Shown: piece after piece, positions 23,095 through 34,067 of the stretch
Numbering within the stretch: the stretch's first letter is position 1
Layout of the letters: each line of letters begins with the position of its first letter
NCBI GenBank assembly: GCA_023213315.1
Contig: JAKCPI010005468.1
Span: 17,852 to 81,851, forward strand
Length of the DNA: 64,000 bases
DNA from: Euborellia annulipes
Taxonomy: Eukaryota; Arthropoda; Insecta; Dermaptera; Anisolabididae
Direction of reading: 5' to 3'
The notes under the pieces: generated by a model
The model's database searches: none
Told to the model about the DNA's origin: nothing
Seen by the model: only the letters and a program-made list of their open reading frames with translations
Program-made: the position numbers and the translations under genes

Positions 23095-23608
23095 GGTGTG
23101 TGTGTGTGTTCAATTTTAAGCATGAAGGAATTGAGCTACGAGGTTGAAATTTTATATTTAAGTTAAACACCCCCCGGGACCGGAAAAATAAGCTTTTAAT
23201 CAAAATCGGCCAAAGAGTACTAGTACTTTACTGATGTACTTTTTCAGTTTTTTTCGATTTTCTCAAAATTCGCTCTAACGATTTTGATTAAAATGCAAAA
23301 ATCAATTATTTTTTAGATGCTCTTTCAAATGTATATTCTCGTTTTGCCCTCAAAATTGTTTGAAGCACACTTTACTCTTGTGCTTCATAGGAAAGATAGG
23401 AGAAATGGTTGCCATGGTAACAAAATATAAATATTTTCCCATACTCTAAATTTTACATCTGAATTCAAATATTCCCTACTGCCGGGAACTAAATACATGT
23501 CGACACAAAAAATCTGGTGTGACAAGCACAGTACACAACTTTCGATTACCGAAGGTAAGAGAAAGTTGTGTGCTGTGCGCCAGGCACACCAGATTTTTTT
23601 TAACTAGC
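22855..23608 (-). mobile_element. DHX repeat, full length, inserted in mariner
   Basis: Complete minus-oriented copy from TTTACTTTCTCTTACC to GCACACCAGATTTTTTTT: AT hairpin, GACATGGTCTGTCTG, GT microsatellite, TAGTACTTTACTGATGTAC, X-box GTTGCCATGGTAAC (23408-23421), large hairpin. Flanks read CTAAC on the left and TTAAC on the right, so the target duplication may be as short as AAC. Its clean borders inside a known element help define DHX ends. Confidence 0.88.
23005..23092. repeat. (GT)n microsatellite inside DHX
   Basis: More than 40 GT units, interrupted only near the right edge by GGGGGTGTG. Equivalent in position to the CA tract at 131-203 on the other strand. Confidence 0.95.
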
Positions 23609-23685
23609 TGTTATTTCAACACTGGTAACCTTAATGTCACTTCTGATTTGACAGAAAGTCAGTTTTATCCCTCCGCTGAACGAAA

Positions 23686-24346
23686 ATGGTTGTGTATACA
23701 CTTGAGGAACGTGTGAAAATAGTGCAGTTTTACTTTGAAAATCATGGTAATGTTGCAGAATGTGTGCGACAATTACGTACGGAAATGGGAAGAAAAGAGG
23801 AGCCGTCAGCTCCGTATGTGCGTTTTCTTTTGAAGAAATTGAGTGAAACTGGCACTATTATTGACAAACCAACACGTTATAAGCCAAAAACAGTGCGCAC
23901 AACCGAGAATATCGCAGGAGCCGCCGTTACGGTTAATGGCGACCGCCATGATTTCTGATTGGTTGTTCCCGAAACTTGAAGAGCTAGACTTGGAAAACAT
24001 TTGGTTCCAACAAGACGGCGCTCCGTGTCACACAGCTAAACTTACAATCGAACTTTTGCGCACTGTCTTCGGAGACCGAATTATCAGCAGAAAATCTGAT
24101 GTCGTTTGGCCGCCTCGGAGCTGCGATTTGACACCGTTAGACTATTATTTGTGGGGAGCCGTCAAAGACAAATGTTATGCAGACAAACCAGAGACAATTC
24201 AAGCTTTGAAGGACAACATTCGTGCAGCCAGAGCTAAAATAGAGCCGTATACTATCACAAATGTACTCAAAAATTGGACCGACCGTATGGCGTACTGCAA
24301 GGCCAGCCGAGGCAGCCATTTGAATGAAATAGTATTTCATAAATAA
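23686..24346 (+). pseudogene. Mariner-type transposase remnant, deleted and frameshifted
   Basis: The first 70-75 codons (from ATG 23686) encode the N-terminal helix-turn-helix of the DUF4817 type (EERVKIVQFYFENHGNVAEC, later EEPSAPYVRFLLKKL). After about codon 82 the frame jumps; the second part runs in another frame from about ATG 23948 to the stop at 24346, with FQQDGAPCHTA (second catalytic Asp) and WPPRSCDLTPLDYYLWG (third Asp). By my count 41 residues separate these two Asp, which fits the DD41D (rosa/VS-like) mariner group. The middle third, including the first catalytic Asp, is gone, so no active enzyme can be made. The family cuts and pastes DNA at TA sites in the nucleus. Confidence 0.88.
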
Positions 24347-24534
24347 TCGGAAGGTGTATACTTCACTATGAAAAAATAAATTTGAAAATTCATCCAACCG
24401 TTTTTGTTTTATTGCATTTAAAAAAAAAAATGTTAAATGGCGGACCCTGTATACAGTAGAAGCTCAATGCAATAAGCAAGATAATAAGAGAAATAAGAAT
24501 AAGACAACGCACACCAATTGAGCAAAAGTAGTGA

Positions 24535-24661
24535 CCCACATAGCATTGCAACCAAAAATCGGACATTAAGACGTCGAAGGGACGATTCTGCAACTTTGGG
24601 GCATCGCAGAACGTTCCTGCGGCGTTGTAATGTCCGATTTTTGGTTGCAGTGTTATGTGGG
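24535..24661. mobile_element. Small foldback element
   Basis: 34-bp arms: CCCACATAGCATTGCAACCA... (24535-24568) and its complement ending TTGCAGTGTTATGTGGG (24628-24661), with two mismatches, around a 59-bp core containing GACGTCGAAGG. Non-coding; family unknown. Confidence 0.75.
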
Positions 24662-24714
24662 GAATAGTGAAATAAAACAAGAGTGTAGAAAAATATGTTT
24701 AATTTATTCTTTTG

Positions 24715-24990
24715 GCAATCGATTTCGTCCAAATGACATCCTCAGGCCAGCGTTATTAAAATATAAAATAGTTTATAAGTTATAGTTTAATAAAGCAATG
24801 AAACAATTTTGGGTCATTCTTCTTTTGTTTTATTTACTATTCATCACTTAACGTAACAGAAAAATGGAATATTACATCAAGCATCAAAATAAATAATTTT
24901 GCGTATTATCCGTTTTTTTTGACACGCTTCAGGCCTAATGGTCGTATATCTGACCGAAACGTCGGCTTGATGTGATTAATAAATAAAATA
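24715..24990. mobile_element. Penelope-like element fragments
   Basis: Minus strand 24715-24746 reads CTGAGGATGTCATTTGGACG then AAATCG. Plus strand 24927-24968 reads CAGGCCTAATGG then CTGACCGAAACGTCGG. Both match the CTGATGA-stem-GAAACGT block typical of Penelope-like retroelement terminal repeats. No reverse transcriptase is seen. Confidence 0.45.
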
Positions 24991-25010
24991 AACGTTGCTT
25001 CAATCGCTCT

Positions 25011-25236
25011 GGACAGAAGGCCCAGACGGATCTGTCCAGGCTCGACTCGGCTCGTGAGAGCCCACACACTCGTTTGAAGGCGAGCCGAGCCGGGCGACAG
25101 CGTATATGGGGCGCTTTAGCCTAAAGATAAAATTTTTAAAAATTCTAATATTAAAATAATTAAAGTCCTTTAATTCTCAAAAATTATTGTGAATTAATAA
25201 ATATTGGAATTATACAAAAAAAAAAAAAAAAAAAAA
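25011..25236. other. GC-richer block and a retroposon tail
   Basis: 25005-25110 is GC-rich (GGCTCGACTCGGCTCGTGAG, GCGAGCCGAGCCGGGCGACA, an internal imperfect palindrome). 25191-25236 is TGAATTAATAAATATTGGAA followed by ~23 A, the same tail as the inverted arm at 15381-15413. Confidence 0.4.
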
Positions 25237-26524
25237 TAGGTGAACGCATCTAAATTTCCACTATCTAATTTTATATTTATAAATCTTCCATATGGGAAGG
25301 AATGAAGACTGATTAATACCTGACCATTAATGACAAGATGGAATAATTTTTCCAATTAATTTGTTAGCGTTTAAGATTAATTATTTAATTAGTTATTTAA
25401 TAATTTAAATAGAAATTCTAAGTTATGCTCTAATGACTAGAGTCAGAGGTCAGATGTCTCCCTCCGTGCACGTAATCAACTCGGATAAATAAACGAGGAT
25501 CCTATCAACCAAATGAAATGAAAATGTAGATTACATATATCCGGAGTGAGGATTTCCCCCCTCGGAGAAAAAAAAGAATAAGAAATGATAGATGGTGAGT
25601 CGGAAAGAAAAAGAATAAATCTATTTATATATAAGTAGACCTATATACTTATATAAAAAAAAATTCCTTATTTTATTAAAATTTCCTATTTTTTTTTTTT
25701 TTTCGTATTTTAAATAATATAAGTTTTTTTAATGGTTCTTATCAAGAATGAAAAGGGAGCGGCCGATGATATTAAAGAAAACTCCCCTCCTGTCCGCCCG
25801 ATGTGGCCTTCATTTCATCTGCATTGTCTCCCTTCCCTGTTTGCTTTATCTTGAGCTTGACTTGGCTCCCTTTATATTTTTTTTTTTTTTCAAAGGGAAA
25901 CTTTTTAAGAAAGTTAAAATTAAACGACAGACAGCATAGATACCCGCGTGATTAAATTGATAACATCATTCAAAAATAAATTATGTCAAAATTTTGAACA
26001 AAGGATATGGGGGTTGTATTAAAAAAAAAAAAAAATATTCATTTTACTGGTATCTTTTGGAATTGAGTTTGTTACCACCCAGCCCGAAGTTATTGTTTAT
26101 AAAAATAAAAAAACTAGGCTATACCTTACGTATATCTAATTTGTTATATCTACAATCAATTAAATCCCCTCCCTTAGCCAAGTGATTAAAGATAGTGACA
26201 ATGCGTAAAGACTATATGGCTACCAGAAATACAGAAAAGTCTAAGCTATTAAAAAAAATTTATTCAAAATCGTTAGAGTTGTTAAGAAAAAAATTACAAA
26301 AAACCTAAAAATGTACAGGAGGTAACAATTTGGCGGCTGACAAGAGTTAGTACATTTTAAAGGTTATCTAGAAAATATTTAATATGTGAATTTTAATCAA
26401 AATCATTGAAGCAGATTTTAAGAAAATCTTTTTTTAGTTAAGAGAGGAATATAACTTAATTGTTCTTAGGATATCCTGAAGAAAAATATAAATTATTTTA
26501 ATGATAATAGTTTTATTTTTTATT
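25237..26524. other. AT-rich stretch, nothing firm
   Basis: Homopolymer A and T runs and short frames (25748, 25994) of low complexity. A DHX-like TTTAATCAAAATCATTGAAG at 26392 may be a small relic. Confidence 0.4.
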
Positions 26525-26825
26525 TTTAGATTCATTGGAGACTGAATTTAAACAGTTTCGGCAAATTACAAATATTTTACAAAACAATTCTCATACCAAT
26601 TATGCAAACTCCGATATCTCAATTAATGTATCAATAATATACATATATAGATAATTGAATTTTGTTGGCCAAAATGGCATACAAATGCCGAAGGCCAATA
26701 AATAAATAAATAAAATAAAATAATTGAATTTTGTGAATTCGGGATGAGAATTGTTTTGTAAAATATTTTGCAGGCCTGATGATGGATGGCTTTGCACCCG
26801 AAACTGTTACAATTTAGTCGCCAAT
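26525..26825. mobile_element. Penelope-like inverted pair with a nested LINE tail
   Basis: 26575-26597 (TTACAAAACAATTCTCATAC) is inverted relative to 26741-26763 (GATGAGAATTGTTTTGTAAA). The right arm continues into CCTGATGATGGATGGCTTTG and ACCCGAAACTGTTAC, a hammerhead-like block; the left arm keeps only AACAGTTTCGG. Between them 26666-26719 is a 54-bp retroposon end (CCGAAGGCCAATAAATAAAT) flanked by the 15-bp duplication ATAATTGAATTTTGT (26651-26665, 26720-26734). Confidence 0.7.
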
Positions 26826-27067
26826 AAATCTGCAAAACCAAATAAAACTTTATTTTTTATTATAGGCGAAAATATTATTTTTCTTAAGATCTCCTAAGAA
26901 CAGTAATATTTCTTTTTCAAGTAAAATATAATAGTTTGGACTGCCCCCTTCATTAAATTTTAAGAAATTCACAAAATAAAATTCAAAACCAAAATGTCGA
27001 ATGTTTGATAATCAAATTTGAACTTCGTTTAGGAGATATTTTCTAAGCATACAACACACATAGGCCT

Positions 27068-27117
27068 ACAAGTGGCCAAAATGGCATACACCAAAGGCCA
27101 ATAAATAAATAAACAAA
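27068..27117 (+). mobile_element. LINE 3'-tail fragment
   Basis: GTGGCCAAAATGGCATACAC then AAAGGCCAATAAATAAATAA, the same tail as the insertion at 26666-26719. Confidence 0.55.
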
Positions 27118-27228
27118 CATGCAAACGCTCCATACTATATATCACACACGGAATAAAGTTTATAGACAAGAGAAAGTAAATGTTTTAATTTAATAATTGA
27201 AGATATTATTATAGCTGTATTATTATGC

Positions 27229-28125
27229 CAAAGGTAAGAAGGAATATTTCACAAGAAGAATGCAGCCAAATTTTATTTCATTTAATTTAATCTTCTTCTT
27301 CTTCTCTCCTCGTCTTAATCCCGCGATGCGGGGTCGGCGGACTTGACTCTTTCCCCCAACCCTATCTATTTTTACGACCAGAAGAAATAGGACAGGCCGG
27401 CCCGTCGTACGGTTTGACCCCTGTTACAAAAAGGAAGGAAGAGACAGACATTTAAAGAACTGAAGGACTGCCTGTCCCAGCTTGGGCAGCTCGTGGTCGC
27501 CATCCACGTACCCACAAGATGTGGGCCCCTGAGCAAAAAATTCCTAATCAAGTGCTAATGTTTCGGTTCAGGCATAAACCATCTTCGGAGCTGAGTTTTT
27601 ATGTTTTTATATAATATTAATACATTCAAACTATTATAACAGTAAAGATAATATAAAATAATACAATATAAAATACAGTAGAGTCCCGGTAATCCGAACC
27701 CCGCTAATCCGAACTTCCGGTTAATCCAAACTCTTTTTGCGTACGATTTTTTTTTTTTTTTTTTTTTTTAAGAGGAATATAAATGAAAATTAGACATTAA
27801 ATGAACTTTATTTTATTAAAAAATACGAATTATAAAAAATAGAGAAATAGTATAAGCATTTACAACTAACATGAACGGTTTACAACGCTATAAATATGAC
27901 TTTATTATCAAAATTAACTAATTCAAGCTTACAATTCCGGTTAATCCGAACTTCCCGATAATCCGAACGACCCTCAGTCCCAATTAGTTCGGATTAACGG
28001 GACTCTACTGTAGTTGAATTTAATATCAAAATGTTTTTTATATATGGCAGGAAATAGAGCCTCAAACCCGAAACGTTAAAATTTGGCTGCTTTTTTCTTG
28101 TGAAATATTTCTTCTTACCTTTGTT
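27229..28125. mobile_element. Penelope-like inverted pair, interrupted by a MITE
   Basis: 27232-27277 (CCAAAGGTAAGAAGGAATAT, TTCACAAGAAGAATGCAGCC) is inverted relative to 28085-28122. Hammerhead-like blocks lie at 27551-27590 (minus, CGAAGATGGTTTATGCCTGA, CCGAAACATTAGCAC) and 28048-28080 (plus, ACCCGAAACGTTAAAA). In between are a GC-rich 270-bp stretch (27300-27540) with CCCGCGATGCGGGGTCGGCG and the pogo-like MITE at 27676-28010. Confidence 0.55.
27676..28010. mobile_element. Pogo/Tigger-like MITE
   Basis: Ends CAGTAGAGTCCCGGTAATCC and GGATTAACGGGACTCTACTG are inverted repeats flanked by TA on both sides (27674-27675, 28011-28012). Several internal GGTTAATCC/GATAATCCGAAC sub-repeats, an AT core and no coding capacity. 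These termini are characteristic of the pogo/Tigger branch of Tc1/mariner. Confidence 0.88.
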
Positions 28126-28914
28126 TTAATTTAGTTCGGTAATACTGTATTTATTTATATTTAAAAAAAATCGATTTCCATGTTTTTATTAATTAATCAA
28201 AACCAAAAAAGAACTTGTCATTAATGGTTAGAGTCTTGCTTATTACATAATATAAATGAATTTGCTTATAATTTTATTCCCAGGTGGGGGAGAGAGAGAG
28301 AGACAACAATGCGATTAGAGTGCTGGCGAGTCTAAGTAGGGCCGAAAGGGCCGATTAAATTAAATCGGCCACACTTATGCAGCAAGTTTCAAGCCGGCTA
28401 TTCTTTGCCCGCGGGTTGATACCTGCCACGAGGCACTCACACAGGCACAGAGGCCATGATCGATTTTAGTTGTAGTCCTCCTACACGCACAGGGAGGGCC
28501 ATTGTCACCTCGTGTGATTCCCACGTTGACATTTGGTGTCTGGGGCGCCTGGCGCCGACTCTCTCTCTCCCTCGTCCTGGGGATTCTCTCAACCCCTGAT
28601 AAACAACAACCCCTAAGGAAAACCCGAATATTTCCATCTCCTGAGTGCCGAGGTGTAAAAACCAGATACGATTTATTAGATTCGACATGCGAATATTTTA
28701 CCTAACTAAAAAAAAAAGTCGGATCGGTCACCAAAAGATTATTCTTTCATCATCAACCCTCGAGTCTATAAATTTATATTTGTATTGATTTAAGAAAGAG
28801 AATATTTATTTCTTCTTCAAACTTTTCGAATAGAAGCGGATTAAGGTATAAAATTTATTTGAAAACAGGGGGTTTCAAACTTTTTGATAAGACAGATATG
28901 TTTATTAAGAATCA
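28126..28914. other. AT-rich flanks around a balanced island (28370-28690)
   Basis: The island has GCCCGCGGGTTGATACCTGC, GGGGCGCCTGGCGCCGACTC and CTCCTACACGCACAGGGAGG with no repeat match. The overlapping frames of 67-83 codons on both strands share no recognisable domain. Possibly regulatory or an untranslated exon. Confidence 0.3.
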
Positions 28915-29068
28915 TCACCAAATGGCTTAAATAAGAATGCCTGGACCCCAAATATATATATTATTAATATAATGGTTATCGTCAAAGTCTTAAATGGCCT
29001 AAGTTGCCGAAAAGACTGTGTGTATGCGTGTGTGAATGTGAGTGTGAATGTTTTTCAAAAAAAAAAAT
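28915..29068 (+). mobile_element. SINE S1, 5'-truncated
   Basis: Begins ACCAAATGGCTTAAATAAGA, then GCCTGGACCCCAAATAT, TGGTTATCGTCAAAGTC, TTGCCGAAAAGACTGTG, a GTGTGAATG tail and an A run. Confidence 0.8.
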
Positions 29069-29167
29069 CACATACTTTTTGTTTTAGAATTTTTGTATCC
29101 CGTTTCAGGATATATATTTTTCTGAATATTCAGTCCCATCAAAACCTCCTTGATTCGAAATAAACTT

Positions 29168-29600
29168 AAAATATCCGGTGTGACTGGTCGCACAGCACAC
29201 AACTTTCACCTTTGGTAATCGAAAGTTGTGTTCTGTGCTTGTCACTCCAGATTTTTTTGTCGACATATATTTAGTTTCCGCCGATTTATTAGAATTCAAG
29301 ATAAAATTTATAAACATGGGAAAATATTTATATTTTGTTACCATGGCAACCAGTTCTCCAACTTTTCTATGAAGCGCAAGAGTAAAGTGGTCTTCAAAAG
29401 ATTTCAAGAGCCAAATGAAAATATACATTTGGAAGAGCATCTAAAAAATAATTGATCAATGAATTTTAATCAAAATCGATATAGTGAATTTTGAGAAAAT
29501 CGAAAAAAACTGAAAAAGTACATCAGTAAAGTACTAGTACTCTTTGGCCGATCTTGTTTAAAAGCTTCGTGTCACGTCCCAGGGGGTACCTAACTTTTTG
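29168..29600 (+). mobile_element. DHX repeat, 3'-truncated
   Basis: Full large hairpin (GGTGTGACTGGTCGCACAGC to CACTCCAGATTTTTTTG), X-box GTTACCATGGCAAC at 29337-29350, GTACATCAGTAAAGTACTAG, then stops after CACGTCCCAGGGGGTACC. Confidence 0.85.
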
Positions 29601-29705
29601 ACTATACTTCAACTAAATTTTTGGCCACAAAGACATAGGCCTACTAATGCTAGAAAAATACAATTAGTTATTTATCTCACTTCTAATTAGAATATTTTTT
29701 AAGTA

Positions 29706-30397
29706 AAAATCTGGTGTGACTGGCGCACAGCACACAACTTTCTCTTACCTTCGGTAATCGAAAGTTGTGTACTGTGCTTGTCACACCAGATTTTTTGGTC
29801 GACATGTATTTAGTTTCCGACAGTACGGTTCATTCGATTTTCAAGATGTAAAATTTATAAGTATGGCAAAATATTTATATGTTGTTACCATGGCAACCAT
29901 TTCTCCTATCTTTTCTATGGAGTACAAGAGTAAAGTGGTCTTCAGAAGATTTCAATCACAAAATGAGAATATACATTTTATTGAGAATCTAAAAAATAAT
30001 TGATTTTTGAATTTTAAAAAAAATCGTTGGAGCAAATTTTGAGAAAATCGAAAAAAACTGAAAAAGTGAATCAGTAAAGTGCTAGTACTTTTTGGTCGAT
30101 TTTGTTCAAAAGCTTCGTGTCACGTCCCATGGGGGGGTGCCTAACTTAAATATAAAATTTCAACCTCCTAGCTCTTTTCGTTCTTGAGATATTTTGTTCA
30201 CAGACACACAGCAGACAGACACACACACAGACAGACACACACACAGACAGACCATGTCGCGAAAACCACTTTTTTGGATTCAGGGGACCTCGAAACGTGA
30301 AGATCCATCAAAATCTCGACATCGAATTTTTGACATGAATCCAATACTTTCTCTCTCTATATATATTAATATATATAGAGGTAAGAGAAAGTAAAAA
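29706..30397 (+). mobile_element. DHX repeat, full-length reference copy
   Basis: Best copy for defining the family, about 692 bp. End 1 hairpin 29706-29796 (arms of about 42-45 nt, loop TTCGG); ATTTAGTTTCCGACAGTACG; X-box GTTACCATGGCAAC (29884-29897); AGTACAAGAGTAAAGTGG; TGAATCAGTAAAGTGCTAG; TCTTGAGATATTTTGTTCAC; CAGA/CACA tract 30199-30258; CATGTCGCGAAAACCAC; end 2 hairpin 30346-30392 (ACTTTCTCTCTC pairing with GAGGTAAGAGAAAGT). The frames crossing it are short and not conserved, so it is non-autonomous. Superfamily unknown: no transposase, poly-A tail or obvious target duplication. Confidence 0.9.
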
Positions 30398-30770
30398 CGA
30401 GAAGATAATATTCCAAGTAGATGAAGCTTTGAAGAGGTTTGTTTATTTCACTATTGGTCCGATGATTAATTGTTGACATTGAATCCTTAAGGACTGGAAT
30501 CGAATCATCATTCCTATAAATTATCCGAAATTTTTTTCACTCATATACCAGTATAAAGATATTTTTTTTATATCTATACGAAGGGAATCGAATATAACGA
30601 AATCAATATTTCAACATGCAAGCCACACCTTTGTGGAAAATTAGATCGGACATATATCTAGTAGAAATTGATTGAATTCTACATCAGTACACATTCATTT
30701 ATTATTAAACCCATTTGGAAAATAGTCTATTCAAATTAAAAAGTTTCTATTTAACTTTTTTTTTGAATGT
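30398..30770. other. AT-rich stretch, nothing recognised
   Basis: No frame, no repeat match. Confidence 0.45.
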
Positions 30771-30773
30771 TTT

Positions 30774-31690
30774 TTTTTTTTAGTCATCCCGTCTTCTGTT
30801 CCGTCCATACTATAAATATCTTCTTATATATGGGTGATTCTTTTACAAACCGAACACTTTCTGACCGACATGTTTTTGATTTGGCTGAAATTTTTTTTTT
30901 CGGGTTCTATATCGAAAAAAAAGATAGCCATCCGCGAGGATTTTCTTTTTTCTTTAATATTTTGGGAAATATCGAGGGTCGAAAATGTGAAAATTTGATG
31001 ATTTTCGGCTTAGACGCTCACTTTTAAAAATTCATAACTCTGGTTCTATTTGAGCTAGAAAAAAACTTTTTTACCATTTTAAAGCTAAAAGAGTGAACTT
31101 TAAGAAAAAAATTGTTCCACCAAAATTTATTAAAGATTTCACATTGTTATCAACAATTGAAATCTTTAAATCGATTTTTAACAATGGGGCCCCAAATGTA
31201 TTACATTTTTATTATAACCATCGCATTCTACGTCAAATTTTATGCCGATAACGGTTTTTTAATCGATGGAGAATCAATTAGTACTATTGAAAAAAAATCC
31301 CGCCAAGTGCTCTCAAGCGGTAAAATGACGTCATATCAAAAAAAAGAAAAAAAAGTCCGGGGGTATTGAACCACTCTTTCTAAAACTATATTTAGATTTA
31401 ATGTAGCTTTTATGGTCAAGTAGTTATCCGTTGCACAAGTAGGGCTATTTTTCGATATTTTTTTGCCTAAAAAATGAGGGTTTTCGAGAAAAAAACTAAT
31501 TCTTGGAGTTAATTACTCGGGATTTTTTTATCCTTTCTATTAGAATTTTTCTTCCTGCACAAATCCACATCACATTTAGTCTGATCTGATTAGCCGTTCG
31601 GAATCTACAGGGGTTTAAACTTTCAAATTAGAATTTACCGCAGCGCGGTAAAATAAAATGATAGGAAAAAAATAAACGGTGAAATCTTTT
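30774..31690 (+). mobile_element. Dispersed repeat B
   Basis: At least 270 bp of it (31417-31690, from AGTAGTTATCCGTTGCACAA through ACCGCAGCGCGGTAAAATAA) recurs inverted at 63700-64000, and its left edge (AGTCATCCCGTCTTCTGTTC) recurs inverted at 36090-36140. It contains the palindrome TTTACCGCAGCGCGGTAAA. Frames of 85-86 codons inside are low complexity and interrupted. Superfamily unknown. Confidence 0.6.
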
Positions 31691-33262
31691 GCTGTCATTG
31701 ACAAATAATAATAATGGATGGCGATAGTTTGACTAAAAAAATAAATTTAATTTCAATAAGAACCACTGGCAAAAAATAAAATACTGGCTCTAAAAACCAA
31801 ACATTGTCCCAAAAAATAAGTCTTTTGATCGGGTGGTCTACCCTTAATTTATTTTATCAACTAAATACCTAAAAGTAAGCTGATTTTTGGACATATATTA
31901 CAAATATAGGCCTATGTATTAAAAAAATAAAAGCATATCCTGAAAACTCTCCCACGTTTACTATGAACCAAAGAGTTCAAAAATGGTTCGGAAAGTTAGT
32001 GAGTCAGCTTTTCTATTATTCCTTAATCATCCGTAGGTTCTCACTAGAACAATATGTTTCCCTATAAGAAATTTAAAAACACTAGGTTATATATAATTTT
32101 CAGACTTATTAAAAATTAACATTTTTAACAATTAATTATTAGAAGTGATTTAACTACTTTTTTAACTGATGAGTGTCCAAAAGTATTGAAAATGTAATTT
32201 TTAATAAATTTTTGAAACTTATAACCCAGTATTTTTAATTTTCCACTTTTCATAGCTATATAGATGATTATGAAAATAATCTTCTTAGACAATTCATCCA
32301 TCGAATATCTCAAATGAAATAATTCTTCAACAAAAATAATTAAAAAACAAACATCTTCAAATTGAATTAAAATAAATAAATAAATGAATTTATTAACGAC
32401 CCGCTAAGTCATTGATTAAAAATAAATTATAAAAATTTCGTAGGTGTGGATGTATCACTGAATGTTTTTTTTTCATTTATATGTTAAGTTAATGGGGTAT
32501 TAACTACAAAACCAATAGAACTGTGACGAGAAAACCGTTATTATAAATATATTCTGAATAAAAAGACAATGACGTGTAAACAAATATGACATCACATTAA
32601 TAAGTTTTTTAAATAATTGCTTTTTAGAAATAACTAATTTTAAGGCACTACTTGAGAATAAAGAAAGGGAAAACACCCCGACCCCCACCTCTTTTTTTTA
32701 GTTCAAACCAATTTGGTTGTGGTGCTTGTATTGGGACTCGGGGGCCCCAGAACAGTCTTTAGGGGGGGGGGGGAGGGGGGGGGGGACCTTTCTTCTCTTT
32801 TTCTCTCCCTTCACTGAGGCTGGCTCGACGAGGATTTCCAAAAGAAATAGGAGGGATCCCAACTGCGCGATTGATTGATTGTTTGTCTTGTCTGTGATTC
32901 GAATTGAAAGCGCCTCGCGAATCCACGCTGGCCACTCAATAAGAATTCAATTAACTTTATTTCAATTCCAAATCATTTGCATTTAGATTAGCTTTAGTTG
33001 TCTTCGCCTCCCACTCCATAAAACATAACATTCGAATATATATTAGACTTCATTTAAAGAAAAAAAAAAAAGGAATTTTTGATCAATCTATTACTAAATA
33101 TCAATGTCTTTTACCGGTGGCTTAATTTAAAAAAAAAATTAATAATTCAATTGAATTTTCTCTATTAATATTTTTGAGTACTGGGCTTATATATATACTT
33201 TTTAAAATTTACAATACATTAAACTTCATTTGTTGATATTTATTAATTGGAAGAAAAGTTCT
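31691..33262. other. AT-rich stretch with a poly-G run
   Basis: A G-rich run at 32762-32787 and a slightly GC-richer piece (32800-32950) with GGCTGGCTCGACGAGGATTT. Two 62-codon frames lack any recognisable feature. Confidence 0.4.
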
Positions 33263-33440
33263 TGATCTATGGCTCAGAGGATGTCAGAGCATTAGCTCTG
33301 GTGCCAAAGGGTTGAGGGTTTGCATCCCGTCCTAGGCTAAAAAATCTATTTCAATTGAATTAGATACCAATTAATTGAAATAAATAGGGACGGTGATTAA
33401 ATGGCTCAGATGCCGAAAAAGACTAAATAAATTTTATAAA
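33263..33440 (+). mobile_element. SINE S2 (tRNA-derived)
   Basis: A box TATGGCTCAGAGGATGTCAG, B box GAGGGTTTGCATCCCGTCC, then CCTAGGCT, a TTGAATTAGATACCAATTAA body and TGGCTCAGATGCCGAAAAAG at the end. Same architecture as 48842-49395. Confidence 0.65.
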
Positions 33441-33502
33441 AAATTTTAAGATAAGCAACTAAAATGGCTAATTCAGTAATTTATTTCTCCGAAATTCTAT
33501 AC

Positions 33503-33817
33503 TAGGGTCCGACCGAAACAAGATTTTCAGCCGAAACCGAAACTTGTATCTCCTATAAAAAATTCATATCATTTTACTTTTTTTTTTTTTTTTTTTTTTT
33601 GAAATTTTTTTCCCCTCCCTTAAAAATCCTTTTTTTTAGGGAGACTAAATTTTTTCTCCTTCAAGTGCAAATCATTTGATCTTTTTTTTTTTGCATGCGA
33701 GTCTCATCCCATCTTTTCAGACTAAGGTTTCGGCTACTTTTTGGCTGAAACCGAAACTATGGCCGAAACTGGCCGAAACCGTAACCGAAACCGAATATTC
33801 GTCGGTTCCTATTCTAT
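33503..33817 (+). mobile_element. MITE rich in GCCGAAA repeats (inverse copy)
   Basis: TAGGGTCCGACCGAAACAAG at the left and ACCGAATATTCGTCGGTTCC at the right, core with AAGTGCAAATCATTTGATC. Same element as 22422-22812 in opposite orientation, with a long T run (33575-33600). Confidence 0.75.
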
Positions 33818-34067
33818 ACGTATACGTATAATAAAGACATGTTCAGATTTTTAATTTTTTGGTAGTGTTTTTAACCAGAAAAGCAATGTTTCCACATTAT
33901 CAGCACATTTTAAGAGTCGGCCAAAAAGTAATTTTTTTATAATAATCATGATTATTACGATGTAACGTATTGTTCCGCATAAAACCAAAAGCGGTTATTG
34001 TTTATAACAAAATTTAGAACTTATTTTTAGAATTTAGAAAAATTCCATTGGTAAACAAATTAGTTAT

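Larger units (their letters stand above)
22834..24451 (+). mobile_element. Mariner-type transposon with internal deletion and nested DHX
   Basis: Terminal inverted repeats TACAGGGTCCGCCATCTAAC (left) and GTTAAATGGCGGACCCTGTA (right), each beside a TA dinucleotide (22832-22833, 24452-24453) as expected for Tc1/mariner target duplication. The right part carries the transposase remnant; a complete DHX copy sits in the left non-coding part. Without DHX the element would be about 0.87 kb, too short for a full gene, so it is dead unless supplied with enzyme in trans. Confidence 0.88.

Noticed and set aside
24390..24732. Minus-strand frames of 96 and 99 codons
   Set aside because: They cross the mariner right end and the small foldback element; overlapping shadows with no family resemblance.
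29706..30397. DHX as a Helitron
   Set aside because: It has a hairpin near one end, but I see no consistent TC start, CTRR end or A-T target; the second terminal hairpin also does not fit.
30767..31369. Frames of 85-86 codons in repeat B
   Set aside because: Low-complexity F/K-rich translations with interruptions; the part shared with the second copy lies outside them.
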